64,000 nt of DNA from Polyangium spumosum (GTDB lineage Bacteria > Myxococcota_A > Polyangia > Polyangiales > Polyangiaceae), in the NCBI RefSeq assembly GCF_009649845.1, contig NZ_WJIE01000002.1, forward strand, positions 248,001 through 312,000, read 5' to 3'. Below, piece by piece: positions 41,797 through 51,037 of the stretch. Position 1 is the first letter of the stretch, and each line of letters starts with the position of its first letter. The notes under the pieces are model-generated. The model did no database searches, had not been told where the DNA came from, and was given only the letters and a program-made list of their open reading frames with translations. Made by a program: the position numbers and the translations under genes.

Positions 41797-41866
41797 AGGA
41801 CATAGCTGCCATCGGCTTGACGCGCCCTTTCTTCCTCGTTCTCCTTGCCGCCTCTTGGAGGTTCAG

Positions 41867-44122
41867 ATGCAGAGAACGATGACGGCGATCGGCTCGATTT
41901 TGCTCTTGGCGCTCGGGGCCGGCGCAGGTTGTGGGAGCGGCGGCGAAGGGACGGGCAGCGGCGCGGGCGCGGGCACCGCGGGGGCCGGCGGAATGGCCGG
42001 CGCCGGAGGAATGGCCGGCGCAGGTGGAATGGCCGGCGCAGGTGGTTCGGGCGGCATCTTCGTGCCCGGATGCCCCTCCGGCATCGTCTGCGGCAGCGGC
42101 GATTGTTGCGCCGTGGGGTCCGAGTGCGTCATCGACGCCTGCCTGCCGGCCTGCGCCACGAGCGTCCGGTGCGGCGCGGATCTCTCGGTGTGCTGCGGGG
42201 CCGGCGAGGTCTGCGTCGCGGATCAATGCGCCAAACCCGGCGGGAGTTGCCTCGACTGGGCCGACTGCGCCGAAGGCGAGTTCTGCGAATCGACGCTCGG
42301 CGTGTGCTTGCCGCAGCCGCCCCCGGGCGCCGCGACCTGCGAATACAAGCCGCCCCCCGGCCCGCTCACGCCCGTGCTCGAGTGGTCCTGGACGGAGAGC
42401 ACCATTTTCCCGACGTTCCACCAGGTCATCAACATGCCCGTGGTCGTCGACCTGGAGAACGACGGCACGCCGGACGTGGTGATCGTGACGTCGAACAGCT
42501 TCGACGCGACCCAGGCCGGGTATCTCCGCGCCCTGAACGGCAAGGACGGCGTCGAGAAATGGGGCGCGAACGTGGACGTGTACGCCGACGCGAACCGCGT
42601 GCAGCCGCGCATGACGCCCGCGGCGGCGGACATCGACGGCGACGGGTTCGTCGAGATCGTCACGGGCAAGGCGGGCGGCGGCCTCATCGCGTTCGAGCAC
42701 GACGGCAAGGTCAAGTGGACGAGCCGCCAGACGGACGGCGTCACGCCCTGGAACGTGGCGCTCGCGTCGGCGACGGTGGCCATCGCGGACCTCGAGGGCG
42801 ACGGCACGGCCGAGATCATCGTGGGCGGCGCCGTCTTCGAATCGACGGGCGTGCTCCGCTTCCACGGCGGCGCGTTCTTCGGGGCGAACGTGAACAACTA
42901 CGGCGCCGTGAGTATCGTCGCCGACCTCGACGGCGTGATGCCGCAGGAGATCGTGAGCGGGAAGAAGGCGCTCCGGGCAGACGGCGCCACGTACTGGGAG
43001 CAGGCCGCGCTCGCCGACGGCTATCCGGCCATCGCGGACCTCGACCTCGACGGAAAGCCCGAGCTCGTCGTGGTCGCGAACGACACGGTGCGCGTGCAGA
43101 ACCCGACGAACGGCGCGGTCATCGCCAGCGTCGCGATGCCCGGCAATGGCGCGGGCGGCCCGCCGACCATCGCCGATTTCGACGCGGATGGCCGCCCCGA
43201 GATCGCGGCCGCGAACGGCACGGCCTACTCGGTCTTCGAGTACGAGGCCGGCGAGGTCGCGATGCTCACCGTGAAATGGCAGCAGGCCACCCAGGACGGC
43301 TCCTCGAACCGAACGGGATCAACCGTCTTCGATTTCCAGGGCGACGGCGCGGCCGAGGTCCTCTACAACGACGAGTGTTATTTCCGCGTGTATGCCGGCG
43401 CGGACGGCGAGGTGCTCTACCAGGAGCCGAACTCCTCGGCGACCATCCACGAGTACCCGGTCGTCGCCGACGTCGACGGCGACAACAACACCGAGGTCGT
43501 CGTCCCGGCGAACGACCTCAACCACAAGAGCGGCTCGCCCTCCTGCCCGTACGGCGTCGCCGGCGCGCGGCACGGCATCTACGTCTACGGCGACGCGAAC
43601 GACAACTGGGTGCGGACGCGCAAGATCTGGAACCAGCACGCCTATCACCTCACGAACGTGAACGCGAACGGCACCGTGCCCTCGCCCGAGCCCGCGAGCT
43701 GGCTCGGCCCCTTCGGCCTCAACAATTATCGCCAATCGAACCAGGGCGCGGGCGTCTTCAACGCCCCCGACCTCAAGGTCAGCCTCGAGGCCTCGCTCGC
43801 CCCCTGCCCGGGCGCCGTGGAGCTCCGGGCGTTCGTGCAAAACAAGGGCACGAACGGCGTCGGCCCCGGCGTGAAGGTGCGGTTTTACCGCGGCGACGGG
43901 CCGAGCGGCGCGTTCATCGGCGAGGCGATGACGACGAAGGCGCTCCTGCCCGGCCAGTACGAGCTCGTCACGATGAAATACACGACGCTCGCGAGCGACG
44001 TCGTCATGTCGTTCTACGTCGAGGTCGACAAGGACGAGAATGGGCAGAGCAGCGAGAACGAATGCCTGGAGGACAACAACGGCACGACGCTCGGCGGCGT
44101 CGAGTGCGGCAGCTTGAACTGA
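41867..44122 (+). CDS. FG-GAP/VCBS beta-propeller lipoprotein
   Basis: A 751-residue exported lipoprotein (signal to GAGCG). A Gly/Ala/Met linker (AGAGGMAGAGGMAGAGG) and a Cys-rich module (GCPSGIVCGSGDCCAVGSECV) lead to a long beta-propeller. It contains repeated Ca-binding FG-GAP units, e.g. DLENDGTPDVVIVTSN, DIDGDGFVEIVTGKAGG, DLEGDGTAEIIVGG, DLDLDGKPELVVV, DFDADGRPEIAAAN, DVDGDNNTEVVVPAN. A C-terminal CARDB-like domain (LEASLAPCPGAVELRAFVQN, then YVEVDKDENGQSSENE) closes it. Adhesion or ligand binding at the surface is likely. ATG 41867 is fixed by GGAGG six bases upstream; an in-frame ATG lies at 41855. Confidence 0.85.
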   Translation: MQRTMTAIGSILLLALGAGAGCGSGGEGTGSGAGAGTAGAGGMAGAGGMAGAGGMAGAGGSGGIFVPGCPSGIVCGSGDCCAVGSECVIDACLPACATSVRCGADLSVCCGAGEVCVADQCAKPGGSCLDWADCAEGEFCESTLGVCLPQPPPGAATCEYKPPPGPLTPVLEWSWTESTIFPTFHQVINMPVVVDLENDGTPDVVIVTSNSFDATQAGYLRALNGKDGVEKWGANVDVYADANRVQPRMTPAAADIDGDGFVEIVTGKAGGGLIAFEHDGKVKWTSRQTDGVTPWNVALASATVAIADLEGDGTAEIIVGGAVFESTGVLRFHGGAFFGANVNNYGAVSIVADLDGVMPQEIVSGKKALRADGATYWEQAALADGYPAIADLDLDGKPELVVVANDTVRVQNPTNGAVIASVAMPGNGAGGPPTIADFDADGRPEIAAANGTAYSVFEYEAGEVAMLTVKWQQATQDGSSNRTGSTVFDFQGDGAAEVLYNDECYFRVYAGADGEVLYQEPNSSATIHEYPVVADVDGDNNTEVVVPANDLNHKSGSPSCPYGVAGARHGIYVYGDANDNWVRTRKIWNQHAYHLTNVNANGTVPSPEPASWLGPFGLNNYRQSNQGAGVFNAPDLKVSLEASLAPCPGAVELRAFVQNKGTNGVGPGVKVRFYRGDGPSGAFIGEAMTTKALLPGQYELVTMKYTTLASDVVMSFYVEVDKDENGQSSENECLEDNNGTTLGGVECGSLN

Positions 44123-44124
44123 TC

Positions 44125-44162
44125 CAAAAAAGAAGGGCGGACCCACGCGGGCCCGCCCTTCT
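44125..44162 (-). terminator. Rho-independent terminator between convergent genes
   Basis: AGAAGGGCGG (44131-44140) pairs with CCGCCCTTCT (44153-44162). On the minus strand the stem is followed directly by TTTTTT (44130-44125), the classic intrinsic terminator of the giant surface protein gene ending at 44199; it can also stop the plus-strand gene. Confidence 0.85.
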
Positions 44163-44198
44163 CGTCACAGCGCGGGCCTCTCGCGGGCCCGCGCCTCC

Positions 44199-47100
44199 TC
44201 ACGCGGCCTTGCGCCGCCGCCCGATCACGAGGCCGAGCGCGCCGAGCACGAGCACGAGCCCGCCCGCGGGGCCGTCGCCCGCGCCGGGCGCCGTCCGGCA
44301 GCCGCAGCCTTCGTCGGCCGTCGGCACACCGCCGCCGCCCGCGCCGCCGCGACCACCTTCGCCACCGGCGCCGCCGGTGCCACCTTCGCCGCCCGCGCCG
44401 CCGCCGCCACCTTCGCCGCCAGCGCCACCGGCGCCGCCGCCGCCGCCTGCGCCGCCCTGGCCCTCATCGGCGCACGACGCGCTGCAACCGTCGCCGTCCG
44501 CCTGATTGCCGTCGTCGCACTCCTCGACGCCCGATTGCACGAACCCGTCGCCGCAGCTCGCCGCGAGGCACGTCGTGAGGCACGCGTCCGTGTCGACCAT
44601 GTTGCCGTCATCGCAGGCTTCGCCCGGCCCGACGACCCCGTCGCCGCAGCCCGGCAGCGAGCAGTTGTTCCGACACGCGTCGTCGTCGACCATGTTCCCG
44701 TCGTCGCAGGCCTCGACGCCCGATTGCACGAACCCGTCTCCGCAGCTCGCCGCCGTGCAGCCGACGAGGCACGCGTCCGTGTCGTTCGCATTTCCGTCGT
44801 CGCAAGGCTCGACGCCCACCTGGACGAACCCGTCGCCGCAGCTCGCCGTAACGCATTGGTTCAGGCACGCGTCCGCGTTGCTCGCGTTGCCGTCGTCGCA
44901 TTGCTCGGCGCCGGCCTGCACGTACCCGTCGCCGCAGCTCGCCTGCACGCAGATGTTGAGGCACGCGTCCGTGTTCGACACGTTGCCGTCGTCGCATTGC
45001 TCGACGCCCATCTGCACCTGACCGTCGCCGCACTTCGCGGGGACGCACGTGCTCAAGCACGCGTCGCCGTTGCTCTGGTTGCCGTCGTCGCACTGCTCGA
45101 AGCCCATGCGGACGACGCCGTCGCCGCACTTGGCCTGCGTGCAGCTATTGAGGCAGGCGTCCGTGTCCACCATGTTCGCGTCGTCGCACTCCTCGACGCC
45201 GGCCCGGACGATTCCATCGCCGCAGATCGCCTGCTTGCAGGAATTCGTGCATGCGTCCGTGTCCACCGTGTTGGCGTCGTCGCATTGCTCGCCCACCTGC
45301 ACGACGCCGTCGCCGCACGCCGGCGCCTTGCAGCTATTCGTGCAGGTGTCGTCGTTCGTCGTGTTGCCGTCGTCGCATTGCTCGATGCCCGTCTGCACGT
45401 AGCCGTCGCCGCAGGTCGCGGCCTTGCAGCCCATGACGCAGGCGTCGTTGTTCGTCATGTTCGCGTCGTCGCACTCCTCGACGCCGGTCTCGACGAACCC
45501 GTCGCCGCAGGCGGCCGTCACGCACGTCGCGAGGCAGGCGTCGTTGTTCGACGCGTTCCCGTCGTCGCATTGCTCGGGGCCGTTCTTCGTGCCGTCGCCG
45601 CAGTAGGGCCCGGGGCCCGAGCAGTCGGCCTTGCACTTGCCGTATTGCCCGTTCGCCGCCCCGTCGTCGCACGCCTCGCCCGCGCCGAGGGCGCCGTCGC
45701 CGCAGACCGACGCCGGCGCGAACTCGTAGGCGCCCATGTCGAACTCGGCGCCGTTCAGGCCGTCGCCGTCGAGCGGCCGCGTCGTGCCCTCGATGTCCTT
45801 CGCGGGCGCGCCCGACGCCGTCCCCGTGTCGATGCAGAAGCTCGACGCCTGGAGCTTCAAATTCGACGGCGCCGTGACATAAAGCGGGTTCGCCGAGATC
45901 GTCCCCGCGCCCGCGCTCGCCCCCGAGTAATCCGTCGAGTTTCCCCAGACGTCCGAGTACGTCACCGTCACCGTCGACGAACCGCCGCCCGCCTCCCGGA
46001 AAATCCCGGTCGAGTGGTTCGTCACGATCGAATTCGTGATCGTCACCGTCAAGGTCGGCGAGGCCGTGTACGTGTGCACGCCGTACGAGCCGTTGCTGTA
46101 GAACGTCGAGTTCATGATCGAGAGCGCCACGCTCCCCGCGCCCGACGCGTACACGTACACGCCGCGGCTCCCGTTGTTCCGGAGGATCGCGTTCGTGATC
46201 GAGCCGCCGCCCGTCCCGGTGTAATACACGCCGTACGAGTTCGTGTGCGCCGTGAACCCCTCCAGCGCGTGCGTGCCCTCCGTCACGTGAATGCCGTATT
46301 GCGCGTCCGAGATCGTCACGCCGGAGAACACGTTGTTCACCGACGGCTGCCGGAGCACGACCCCGTACCATCTCCCTGCGCCCGCCGTCGTGCTCGCGAG
46401 CGTGACGGGCTGCGCCGCCGTCCCCTTCGAGATCAGCGTGCCTCGCACGATGAACTCCGCCTCGTAGTTGTCGAGACCGGACCCCATCTGGTCGTTCACC
46501 GCGAAACGCAACGTCACGCCGGGATCGAGCGTCAGCGTCACCCCCGGCGACACCGTCAGGTCGCCGGGCACCGCGTACGGCGAGCCCGCGAGGTTCAGCG
46601 TCGTGTTCGTCCAGAGAACGCCGAGCAGCCCGTTCGTCGCGTCACCCGTGTACGGCAAGGCCCCGATGTCGCCGCCGCCGCTGCCCGCAAAACGCGCGGG
46701 CGAGTTCGACGTCAGCCGCACGTTCGGCGCGCCGACGTAGAGCGGATTCGACGAGAAGCTCCCCGTGCCCGCGGTCGCCCCCGAATAGTTCGTCGAGTTT
46801 CCCCAGACGTCCGAGTACGTCACCGTCACCGTCGACGAACCGCCGCCCGTCTCCCGGAAAATCCCGGTCGAGTGGTTCGTCACGATCGAATTCGTGATCG
46901 TCACCGTCAAGGTCGGCGAGGCCGTGTACGTGTGCACGCCGTACGAGCCGTTGCTGTACAACGTCGAGTTCGTGATCGAGAGCGACACGCTCCCCGCGCC
47001 CGACGCGTACACGTACACGCCGCGGCTCCCGTTGTTCCGGAGGATCGCGTTCGAGATCGAGCCGCCGCCCGTCGCGGTGTAATACACGCCGTACGAGTTC

Positions 47101-47588
47101 GTGTGCGCCGTGAACCCGTCGAGCGTGGGGGTCCCGGCGCTCACGTGGAACCCGTACTGCGCGTTCTGCACGACGAGGTTCGTCGTCGTGAGCACGGCCC
47201 CGGCCGTGTCGACGACGACGCCGTACCACGCCCCCGCCCCTGCGCCGCTCGTCTGGGACCGGAACGTCACCGGGCTCGCCGCGGTGCCCTGCACCTCCAG
47301 CGTGCCGCGGATCGTCGCCTCGACCTCGCTCGTGTCCTTGCCGGTGGCGAGCCCGTCCGACGTGGCGAACTGCACCTCGACGCCGGCCTGGATCGTGAGC
47401 TTCGCGCCCACGGGGACGGTGATGTCCCCTTGCACGTAGTACGGGCTCCCGGCCGGGGTCCAGGTCTGGTTGATGATGTTGCCGCCCGGGATCGTCGTCG
47501 CGGCGTGCGCCGCGCGTGGACACGCGAGCAAGAGCAGGGCCCATAAAAGGCCGATCAAGGGAAAACACAGCGCTATCGGGCGCTTCAT
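44199..47588 (-). CDS. Giant surface protein: beta-helix, 13 DUF4215 repeats, MYXO-CTERM
   Basis: A 1129-residue secreted protein. A signal peptide (ALCFPLIGLLWALLLLACP) comes first. Two large right-handed beta-helix modules with parallel-helix (Pbl-type) turns then span about 25-610; they share a 327-bp near-identical block. Next, about 13 Cys-rich DUF4215 repeats of ~33 residues (CGDGxxxxGxExCDDGN, each ending xDACxxxC). Then a Gly/Glu linker, GCGCRTAPG, a membrane helix and RRRKAA, the MYXO-CTERM anchor. ATG 47588 follows GGAG. The build suits a cell-surface adhesin or carbohydrate-binding protein; no enzymatic motif is visible. A terminator follows at 44125-44162. Confidence 0.88.
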   Translation of the reverse strand: MKRPIALCFPLIGLLWALLLLACPRAAHAATTIPGGNIINQTWTPAGSPYYVQGDITVPVGAKLTIQAGVEVQFATSDGLATGKDTSEVEATIRGTLEVQGTAASPVTFRSQTSGAGAGAWYGVVVDTAGAVLTTTNLVVQNAQYGFHVSAGTPTLDGFTAHTNSYGVYYTATGGGSISNAILRNNGSRGVYVYASGAGSVSLSITNSTLYSNGSYGVHTYTASPTLTVTITNSIVTNHSTGIFRETGGGSSTVTVTYSDVWGNSTNYSGATAGTGSFSSNPLYVGAPNVRLTSNSPARFAGSGGGDIGALPYTGDATNGLLGVLWTNTTLNLAGSPYAVPGDLTVSPGVTLTLDPGVTLRFAVNDQMGSGLDNYEAEFIVRGTLISKGTAAQPVTLASTTAGAGRWYGVVLRQPSVNNVFSGVTISDAQYGIHVTEGTHALEGFTAHTNSYGVYYTGTGGGSITNAILRNNGSRGVYVYASGAGSVALSIMNSTFYSNGSYGVHTYTASPTLTVTITNSIVTNHSTGIFREAGGGSSTVTVTYSDVWGNSTDYSGASAGAGTISANPLYVTAPSNLKLQASSFCIDTGTASGAPAKDIEGTTRPLDGDGLNGAEFDMGAYEFAPASVCGDGALGAGEACDDGAANGQYGKCKADCSGPGPYCGDGTKNGPEQCDDGNASNNDACLATCVTAACGDGFVETGVEECDDANMTNNDACVMGCKAATCGDGYVQTGIEQCDDGNTTNDDTCTNSCKAPACGDGVVQVGEQCDDANTVDTDACTNSCKQAICGDGIVRAGVEECDDANMVDTDACLNSCTQAKCGDGVVRMGFEQCDDGNQSNGDACLSTCVPAKCGDGQVQMGVEQCDDGNVSNTDACLNICVQASCGDGYVQAGAEQCDDGNASNADACLNQCVTASCGDGFVQVGVEPCDDGNANDTDACLVGCTAASCGDGFVQSGVEACDDGNMVDDDACRNNCSLPGCGDGVVGPGEACDDGNMVDTDACLTTCLAASCGDGFVQSGVEECDDGNQADGDGCSASCADEGQGGAGGGGGAGGAGGEGGGGGAGGEGGTGGAGGEGGRGGAGGGGVPTADEGCGCRTAPGAGDGPAGGLVLVLGALGLVIGRRRKAA
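45933..46259 (-). repeat. 327-bp intragenic direct repeat, copy A
   Basis: Copy A of a nearly identical block inside the beta-helix gene; copy B is at 46791-47117, offset 858 bp (286 codons). I count about six mismatches. Both copies keep the frame. Confidence 0.9.
46791..47117 (-). repeat. 327-bp intragenic direct repeat, copy B
   Basis: Copy B of the block at 45933-46259. Mismatches I see include GTCTCCC for GCCTCCC, GTACAAC for GTAGAAC and GCGACAC for GCGCCAC. Such similarity implies recent duplication or gene conversion of a beta-helix module. Confidence 0.9.
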
Positions 47589-47749
47589 GACAGGCTCCTC
47601 GCAGGAACGTTCACGCGGGCGCGGGGCACCTTTTCCCTTCAAGCCCGACGTGGCGGGCGACGCTAACGCAGGCGATTTCCCGACGCAACGCCCTCCATCG
47701 ATCCCCGTCTTGCCTCCGCGCCGCTTTCATGCCCCAATGACTCCCAGCG

Positions 47750-48793
47750 ATGAGCGGCTACGACGACGAGGAGGCCGGGGAAGAGACCGGTACATTTGGT
47801 CCCCTTTTCGACAACCGCGGCACGATGGCCGCCCTCGCCCCGCAGGACGAAAACCTCCCGGCCCCTCCTCCCCGCACGGCCTTTCTCGTCGCCTACGACC
47901 GGCTCGCCGAGCTCGCCTCCGCCGCGCGAAAGCCCGCCTTCGCCGTGGGGATCGTCGACGCGCGCGCGCGCCTCGTCGGGGCCGTCCTCTGCGAGGCGGG
48001 CACGCCGCTCACGATCGGGAGGCACACGAAGTGCCGCCTGCAGGTGCCCTCGGCCGCGATCTCGCTCCGCCACATGGCCGGGCTCGTCCTCGCCGACGGC
48101 GCCGCGCCGAAGCTCCACGTCTGGGACCTCAACACGAAGCTGCCCTTCCGCACGGAAGACGCAAAGGAGTGCGGCGCGCTCGCCTCCGACGGGCCCACCT
48201 ACCTCTCGATCGGCTCCTTCGCGCTCTGGTTTTTGCCTTGCTCCCCGGCCCTCTCGTGGCCTGCGCGCGCGGCGGACGCGTGGGGCTCGATGCCCCCGCG
48301 CGCGTTCGTCGACAGGCGCGCCCCGACCGCCGCCGAGAAGCGCGGCGGCGTCGACGCATTGCCCCCGCCGCGCCTCCGCGGCGGCCCGTATCGTGGCCTC
48401 GAGGAGCCCTCGCGGGTCACCACGCAGGCCTCGCCGCTCCTGCTCGGCGACGACGAGGAGCCCGAGATCGCCTGGGGTACGATCCGCCTGCAGGCCGGCG
48501 TGGCGAAGGCGAAGCGGCGCGTCTCGGCCGAGCGCCTCGAGCAAGGCCTGCTCATCGGCCGCTACGAGCGTTGTGGCCTCTCGCTCGGCGAGATCGACAG
48601 GAACGTCTCCCGCGTGCATTTCCTCCTCGTCCGCATCGGCGCGGACGTCTGGGCGATCGACACGGGCAGCACGAACGGCGTGCGCAGGAACGGCCGCGCG
48701 CTCGAGGCCGAGGTCCTCGCCGACATGGATCGCCTGGAGTTCGGCTCGCGGATGATCCTCGACTGGCAAAGGCTCGCGCACCCCGAGGCGTGA
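47750..48793 (+). CDS. Two-FHA-domain protein
   Basis: A 347-residue soluble protein. The first FHA-like domain spans about 60-150 (TIGRHTKCRLQVPSAAISLRH), the second about 255-340 (LIGRYERCGLSLGEIDRNVS, then DTGSTNGVRRNG). Both have the GR, SRxH and STNG features; the first has SLRH in place of SRxH. FHA domains bind phosphothreonine, so it may read out Ser/Thr kinase signals; a kinase is at 32936-34369. ATG 47750 opens the acidic start MSGYDDEEAG. It diverges from the giant surface gene. Confidence 0.86.
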   Translation: MSGYDDEEAGEETGTFGPLFDNRGTMAALAPQDENLPAPPPRTAFLVAYDRLAELASAARKPAFAVGIVDARARLVGAVLCEAGTPLTIGRHTKCRLQVPSAAISLRHMAGLVLADGAAPKLHVWDLNTKLPFRTEDAKECGALASDGPTYLSIGSFALWFLPCSPALSWPARAADAWGSMPPRAFVDRRAPTAAEKRGGVDALPPPRLRGGPYRGLEEPSRVTTQASPLLLGDDEEPEIAWGTIRLQAGVAKAKRRVSAERLEQGLLIGRYERCGLSLGEIDRNVSRVHFLLVRIGADVWAIDTGSTNGVRRNGRALEAEVLADMDRLEFGSRMILDWQRLAHPEA

Positions 48794-49019
48794 ATGACGA
48801 TTGCTGATTTTCAGGGGCGCGGCCCGGCGCGCCCGAGCGGGCGGGCGGCGCCGCGCCTCGTGACGTTCTCCGCCGCTGCCCCCTATTTCCAGAGCTTCCC
48901 GGCCCTCGACCGCACGAACGTGGAATGCAAGCGGGAGGCCAGGACCGTAAATTTCCCCGTCCTCTCGCGATGTACCAGCGTTCGTGCTATCCGATAGGGC
49001 CTTCGAAAACCACACGCCG

Positions 49020-49811
49020 ATGCGCGAACGACGCCCATACCTAGCGAATCTCACGACCCAGACGCTGCAATCTCTGCTCACGGGCCCCACGCCGCCCGTC
49101 GTGCTCGTCCCGGTCGGCTCCGTCGAGCCGCACGGCCCGCACCTGCCTCTCGGGACGGACACGATCATCGGCGACGCGGTGGCCGAGCGCGCGGCGGCGC
49201 TGCTCTACGCGCGGGGGACGGTCGCGCTGGTCGGGCCGGGCGTGCCTTACGGCGTCACGCGGTTCGCCGAGGGGTTCGCCGGCGCCGTGACGGTCACGGA
49301 GGCGGCGCTCGTCGCGTTCCTGCGCGCCGTGATCGACGGATATCTCGCGGCGGGCTTTGGCCATGTTTGCCTGGTTTCGAATCACCTCGAGCCTGCGCAC
49401 GACGCCGCGGTGCGGGCCTCGATCGAGGGGTTTGCTCAGGGCCGGGCCTCCGTGGCCTCGCCGCTCTCGCGCCGCTGGGCGCGCACGCTCACGGCGGAGT
49501 TCAAGAGCGGCGCCTGCCACGCGGGGCGGTACGAGACGTCCATCGTGCTCGCCGCTGCCCCGGACACCGTCGATCGGGCGCGTATGGACGCGCTGCCCGC
49601 GCTCGGGATCAGCCTCTCGGACGGTATCCGTCAGGGCAAGACGAGCTTCCTCGCCATGGGGATCACGGACGCCTATACGGGCGCGCCGGCCGAGGCCACG
49701 GCCGAGGAGGGGCGCGATTCGATCGAGCGGCTCGCCACGATGGTCGTGGGCGAGGTGGAAGATGGTCTCGCCGCGAAGGCCCGCGAAAGCGACGCCTCGC
49801 GGAGTCCATGA
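49020..49811 (+). CDS. Creatininase-family amidohydrolase
   Basis: A 263-residue metalloenzyme of the creatininase/MftE family. Metal motif VGSVEPHGPHLPLGTDT (E, H and D ligands) and the later HAGRYETSIVLA, the family's HAGExETS box with R-Y in place of E-x. It hydrolyses cyclic or linear amides; MftE-type members trim peptides in mycofactocin, but no mycofactocin radical-SAM genes are here. ATG 49020 chosen; GTG 48984 would add 12 residues. The diiron ferritin-like gene follows 19 bp later on the same strand, a likely two-gene operon. Confidence 0.85.
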   Translation: MRERRPYLANLTTQTLQSLLTGPTPPVVLVPVGSVEPHGPHLPLGTDTIIGDAVAERAAALLYARGTVALVGPGVPYGVTRFAEGFAGAVTVTEAALVAFLRAVIDGYLAAGFGHVCLVSNHLEPAHDAAVRASIEGFAQGRASVASPLSRRWARTLTAEFKSGACHAGRYETSIVLAAAPDTVDRARMDALPALGISLSDGIRQGKTSFLAMGITDAYTGAPAEATAEEGRDSIERLATMVVGEVEDGLAAKARESDASRSP

Positions 49812-49830
49812 AGTACCGATAGGGGGGGAA

Positions 49831-50598
49831 ATGACGAAAGCACAGGAGTCCGGCGGCGACGACCGCTGGCAGCGGACGCTCGTCCAGATGATGCAGGGGC
49901 AGGCGTACCGCGAGCTCGCGGCGGCGCACCTCTTTGGCCACGGCCTGCAGTTCGTCCCGGAGATGCGCTGGCTCAAGCTCTTCACCTGGCACATCCGCGA
50001 GGAGCTCGAGCACTACGAGGCCGTCGCCCGGATGTACCGTGATTTCACGGGCGAGAGCGTCGAGCCGATCGTCAATGCGCGGCTCGAGGAGCGCCCCGTC
50101 CCCCTCGCCGGGAGCTTCTACGAGCTCGCGATGGCGCAATTCCTTTACGACCGCGGCGGCTTCTGGCAGCTCCGCGAGTACGAGGAGTGCAGCTTCGAGC
50201 CATACCGGAAGGTGGTCCGCAAGATCGTCGAGGAGGAGCGTGGACACCAGGCGCTCGGCGAGCGGCTCGTCGTGGAGCTCACGCGCACGGGGCGATACGA
50301 CGCGGACAAACAGAAGATCTTCGAGCGATGGCTGCGTCAGGGGCTGCTGTCGTTTGGCCGGCCGGGCAGCGAGGGGGCGAGGTACGCGATCGCGAAGGGG
50401 CTCAAGAAGCGGGATCCGGCCGAGGTGATGAGGGATTTCCTCGACGACATCCAGGCGGCGATGCGCCTCGCGGGCCTCGTGCTCCCGCCGCTCGCGGCGC
50501 TCGGGATCGAGGGGCCGCAAAGACCCGAGAGCCCCGCGCCGGGGCCCGAGAGCGCGCTGCCGCGGACCGAGCGCAGCGCCGGACAACCCGCGGCCTGA
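49831..50598 (+). CDS. Diiron ferritin-like protein (PaaA/PaaC-like)
   Basis: A 255-residue all-helical protein resembling the phenylacetyl-CoA oxygenase subunits PaaA/PaaC. Ferritin-type iron ligands: REELEHYEAV in the second helix and EEERGHQALG in the fourth, with YRELAAAH in the first. This suits O2 activation by two irons. The C-terminal 40 residues are disordered (Pro/Glu-rich). ATG 49831 has AGGGGGG upstream. No other paa genes are nearby, so it may work alone or act on a different substrate together with the creatininase-type enzyme just upstream. Confidence 0.75.
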   Translation: MTKAQESGGDDRWQRTLVQMMQGQAYRELAAAHLFGHGLQFVPEMRWLKLFTWHIREELEHYEAVARMYRDFTGESVEPIVNARLEERPVPLAGSFYELAMAQFLYDRGGFWQLREYEECSFEPYRKVVRKIVEEERGHQALGERLVVELTRTGRYDADKQKIFERWLRQGLLSFGRPGSEGARYAIAKGLKKRDPAEVMRDFLDDIQAAMRLAGLVLPPLAALGIEGPQRPESPAPGPESALPRTERSAGQPAA

Positions 50599-51037
50599 CG
50601 CCCCTCCGGCGGTGACGGCCGCGCGGCCCTTCCCGACTTGCTCGATTCCACACGCCATTGCATCCACACATCGGAATCATTCGCCCGCGGCATGCGAGTC
50701 CCTCCACCGGGGACGGCGCGTGAAGCGCGCATCCCTCGCGAAGAGCGCGCGTCTCTCGCGCGGCGTCGCTCGCATTCGCGGTACGTCCACGCGCGTGGCG
50801 GCGAATGCCTCGTCGAATGGAGAGGTGGTAACAAATATCTCCAGCGCGGCTTGCTTGTCCGAGGTCGATTGGTAATGCTTGATGCATAGGAGCTGCTGAC
50901 GAAGAGGCGCTCCTGAATAGGCAGTTCACTTCGGATCGGAGCGCCCCGTGGAGGTGCATTACGCAGCTCCTCGAAGGCGAGCCAAGTAGTACAAGCTAGT
51001 GACACACCTGCTTCGATACGGGGGAAAGAAACACACC
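50599..51037. other. 439-bp intergenic region without a clear gene
   Basis: Several short frames occur, but none shows a ribosome site with plausible composition. The repeat-like segment GCGCG-TGAAG-CGCGC is near 50719-50733. A possible promoter for the small secreted protein at 51038 is at 50851-50878. Confidence 0.4.
50851..50878 (+). promoter_or_regulatory. Weak promoter candidate upstream of 51038
   Basis: TTGCTT (50851-50856), 16-bp spacer, TAATGC (50873-50878). Leader of about 150 nt. Only partial matches, so low weight. Confidence 0.25.

Noticed and set aside
44535-47546. A 1003-codon open frame on the plus strand
   Set aside because: It is the antisense shadow of the giant surface gene. 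Its Arg/His/Ala-rich composition has no domain, and the minus strand has signal peptide, repeats and anchor.
48794-48997. A 67-codon frame after the FHA gene
   Set aside because: No ribosome site, signal or recognisable composition, and the creatininase gene starts right after it; probably leader sequence.
50612-50889. Two overlapping frames of 83-87 codons
   Set aside because: Two equally plausible frames overlap, neither has a ribosome site, and both are Arg/Ser-rich as expected for non-coding GC-rich DNA.
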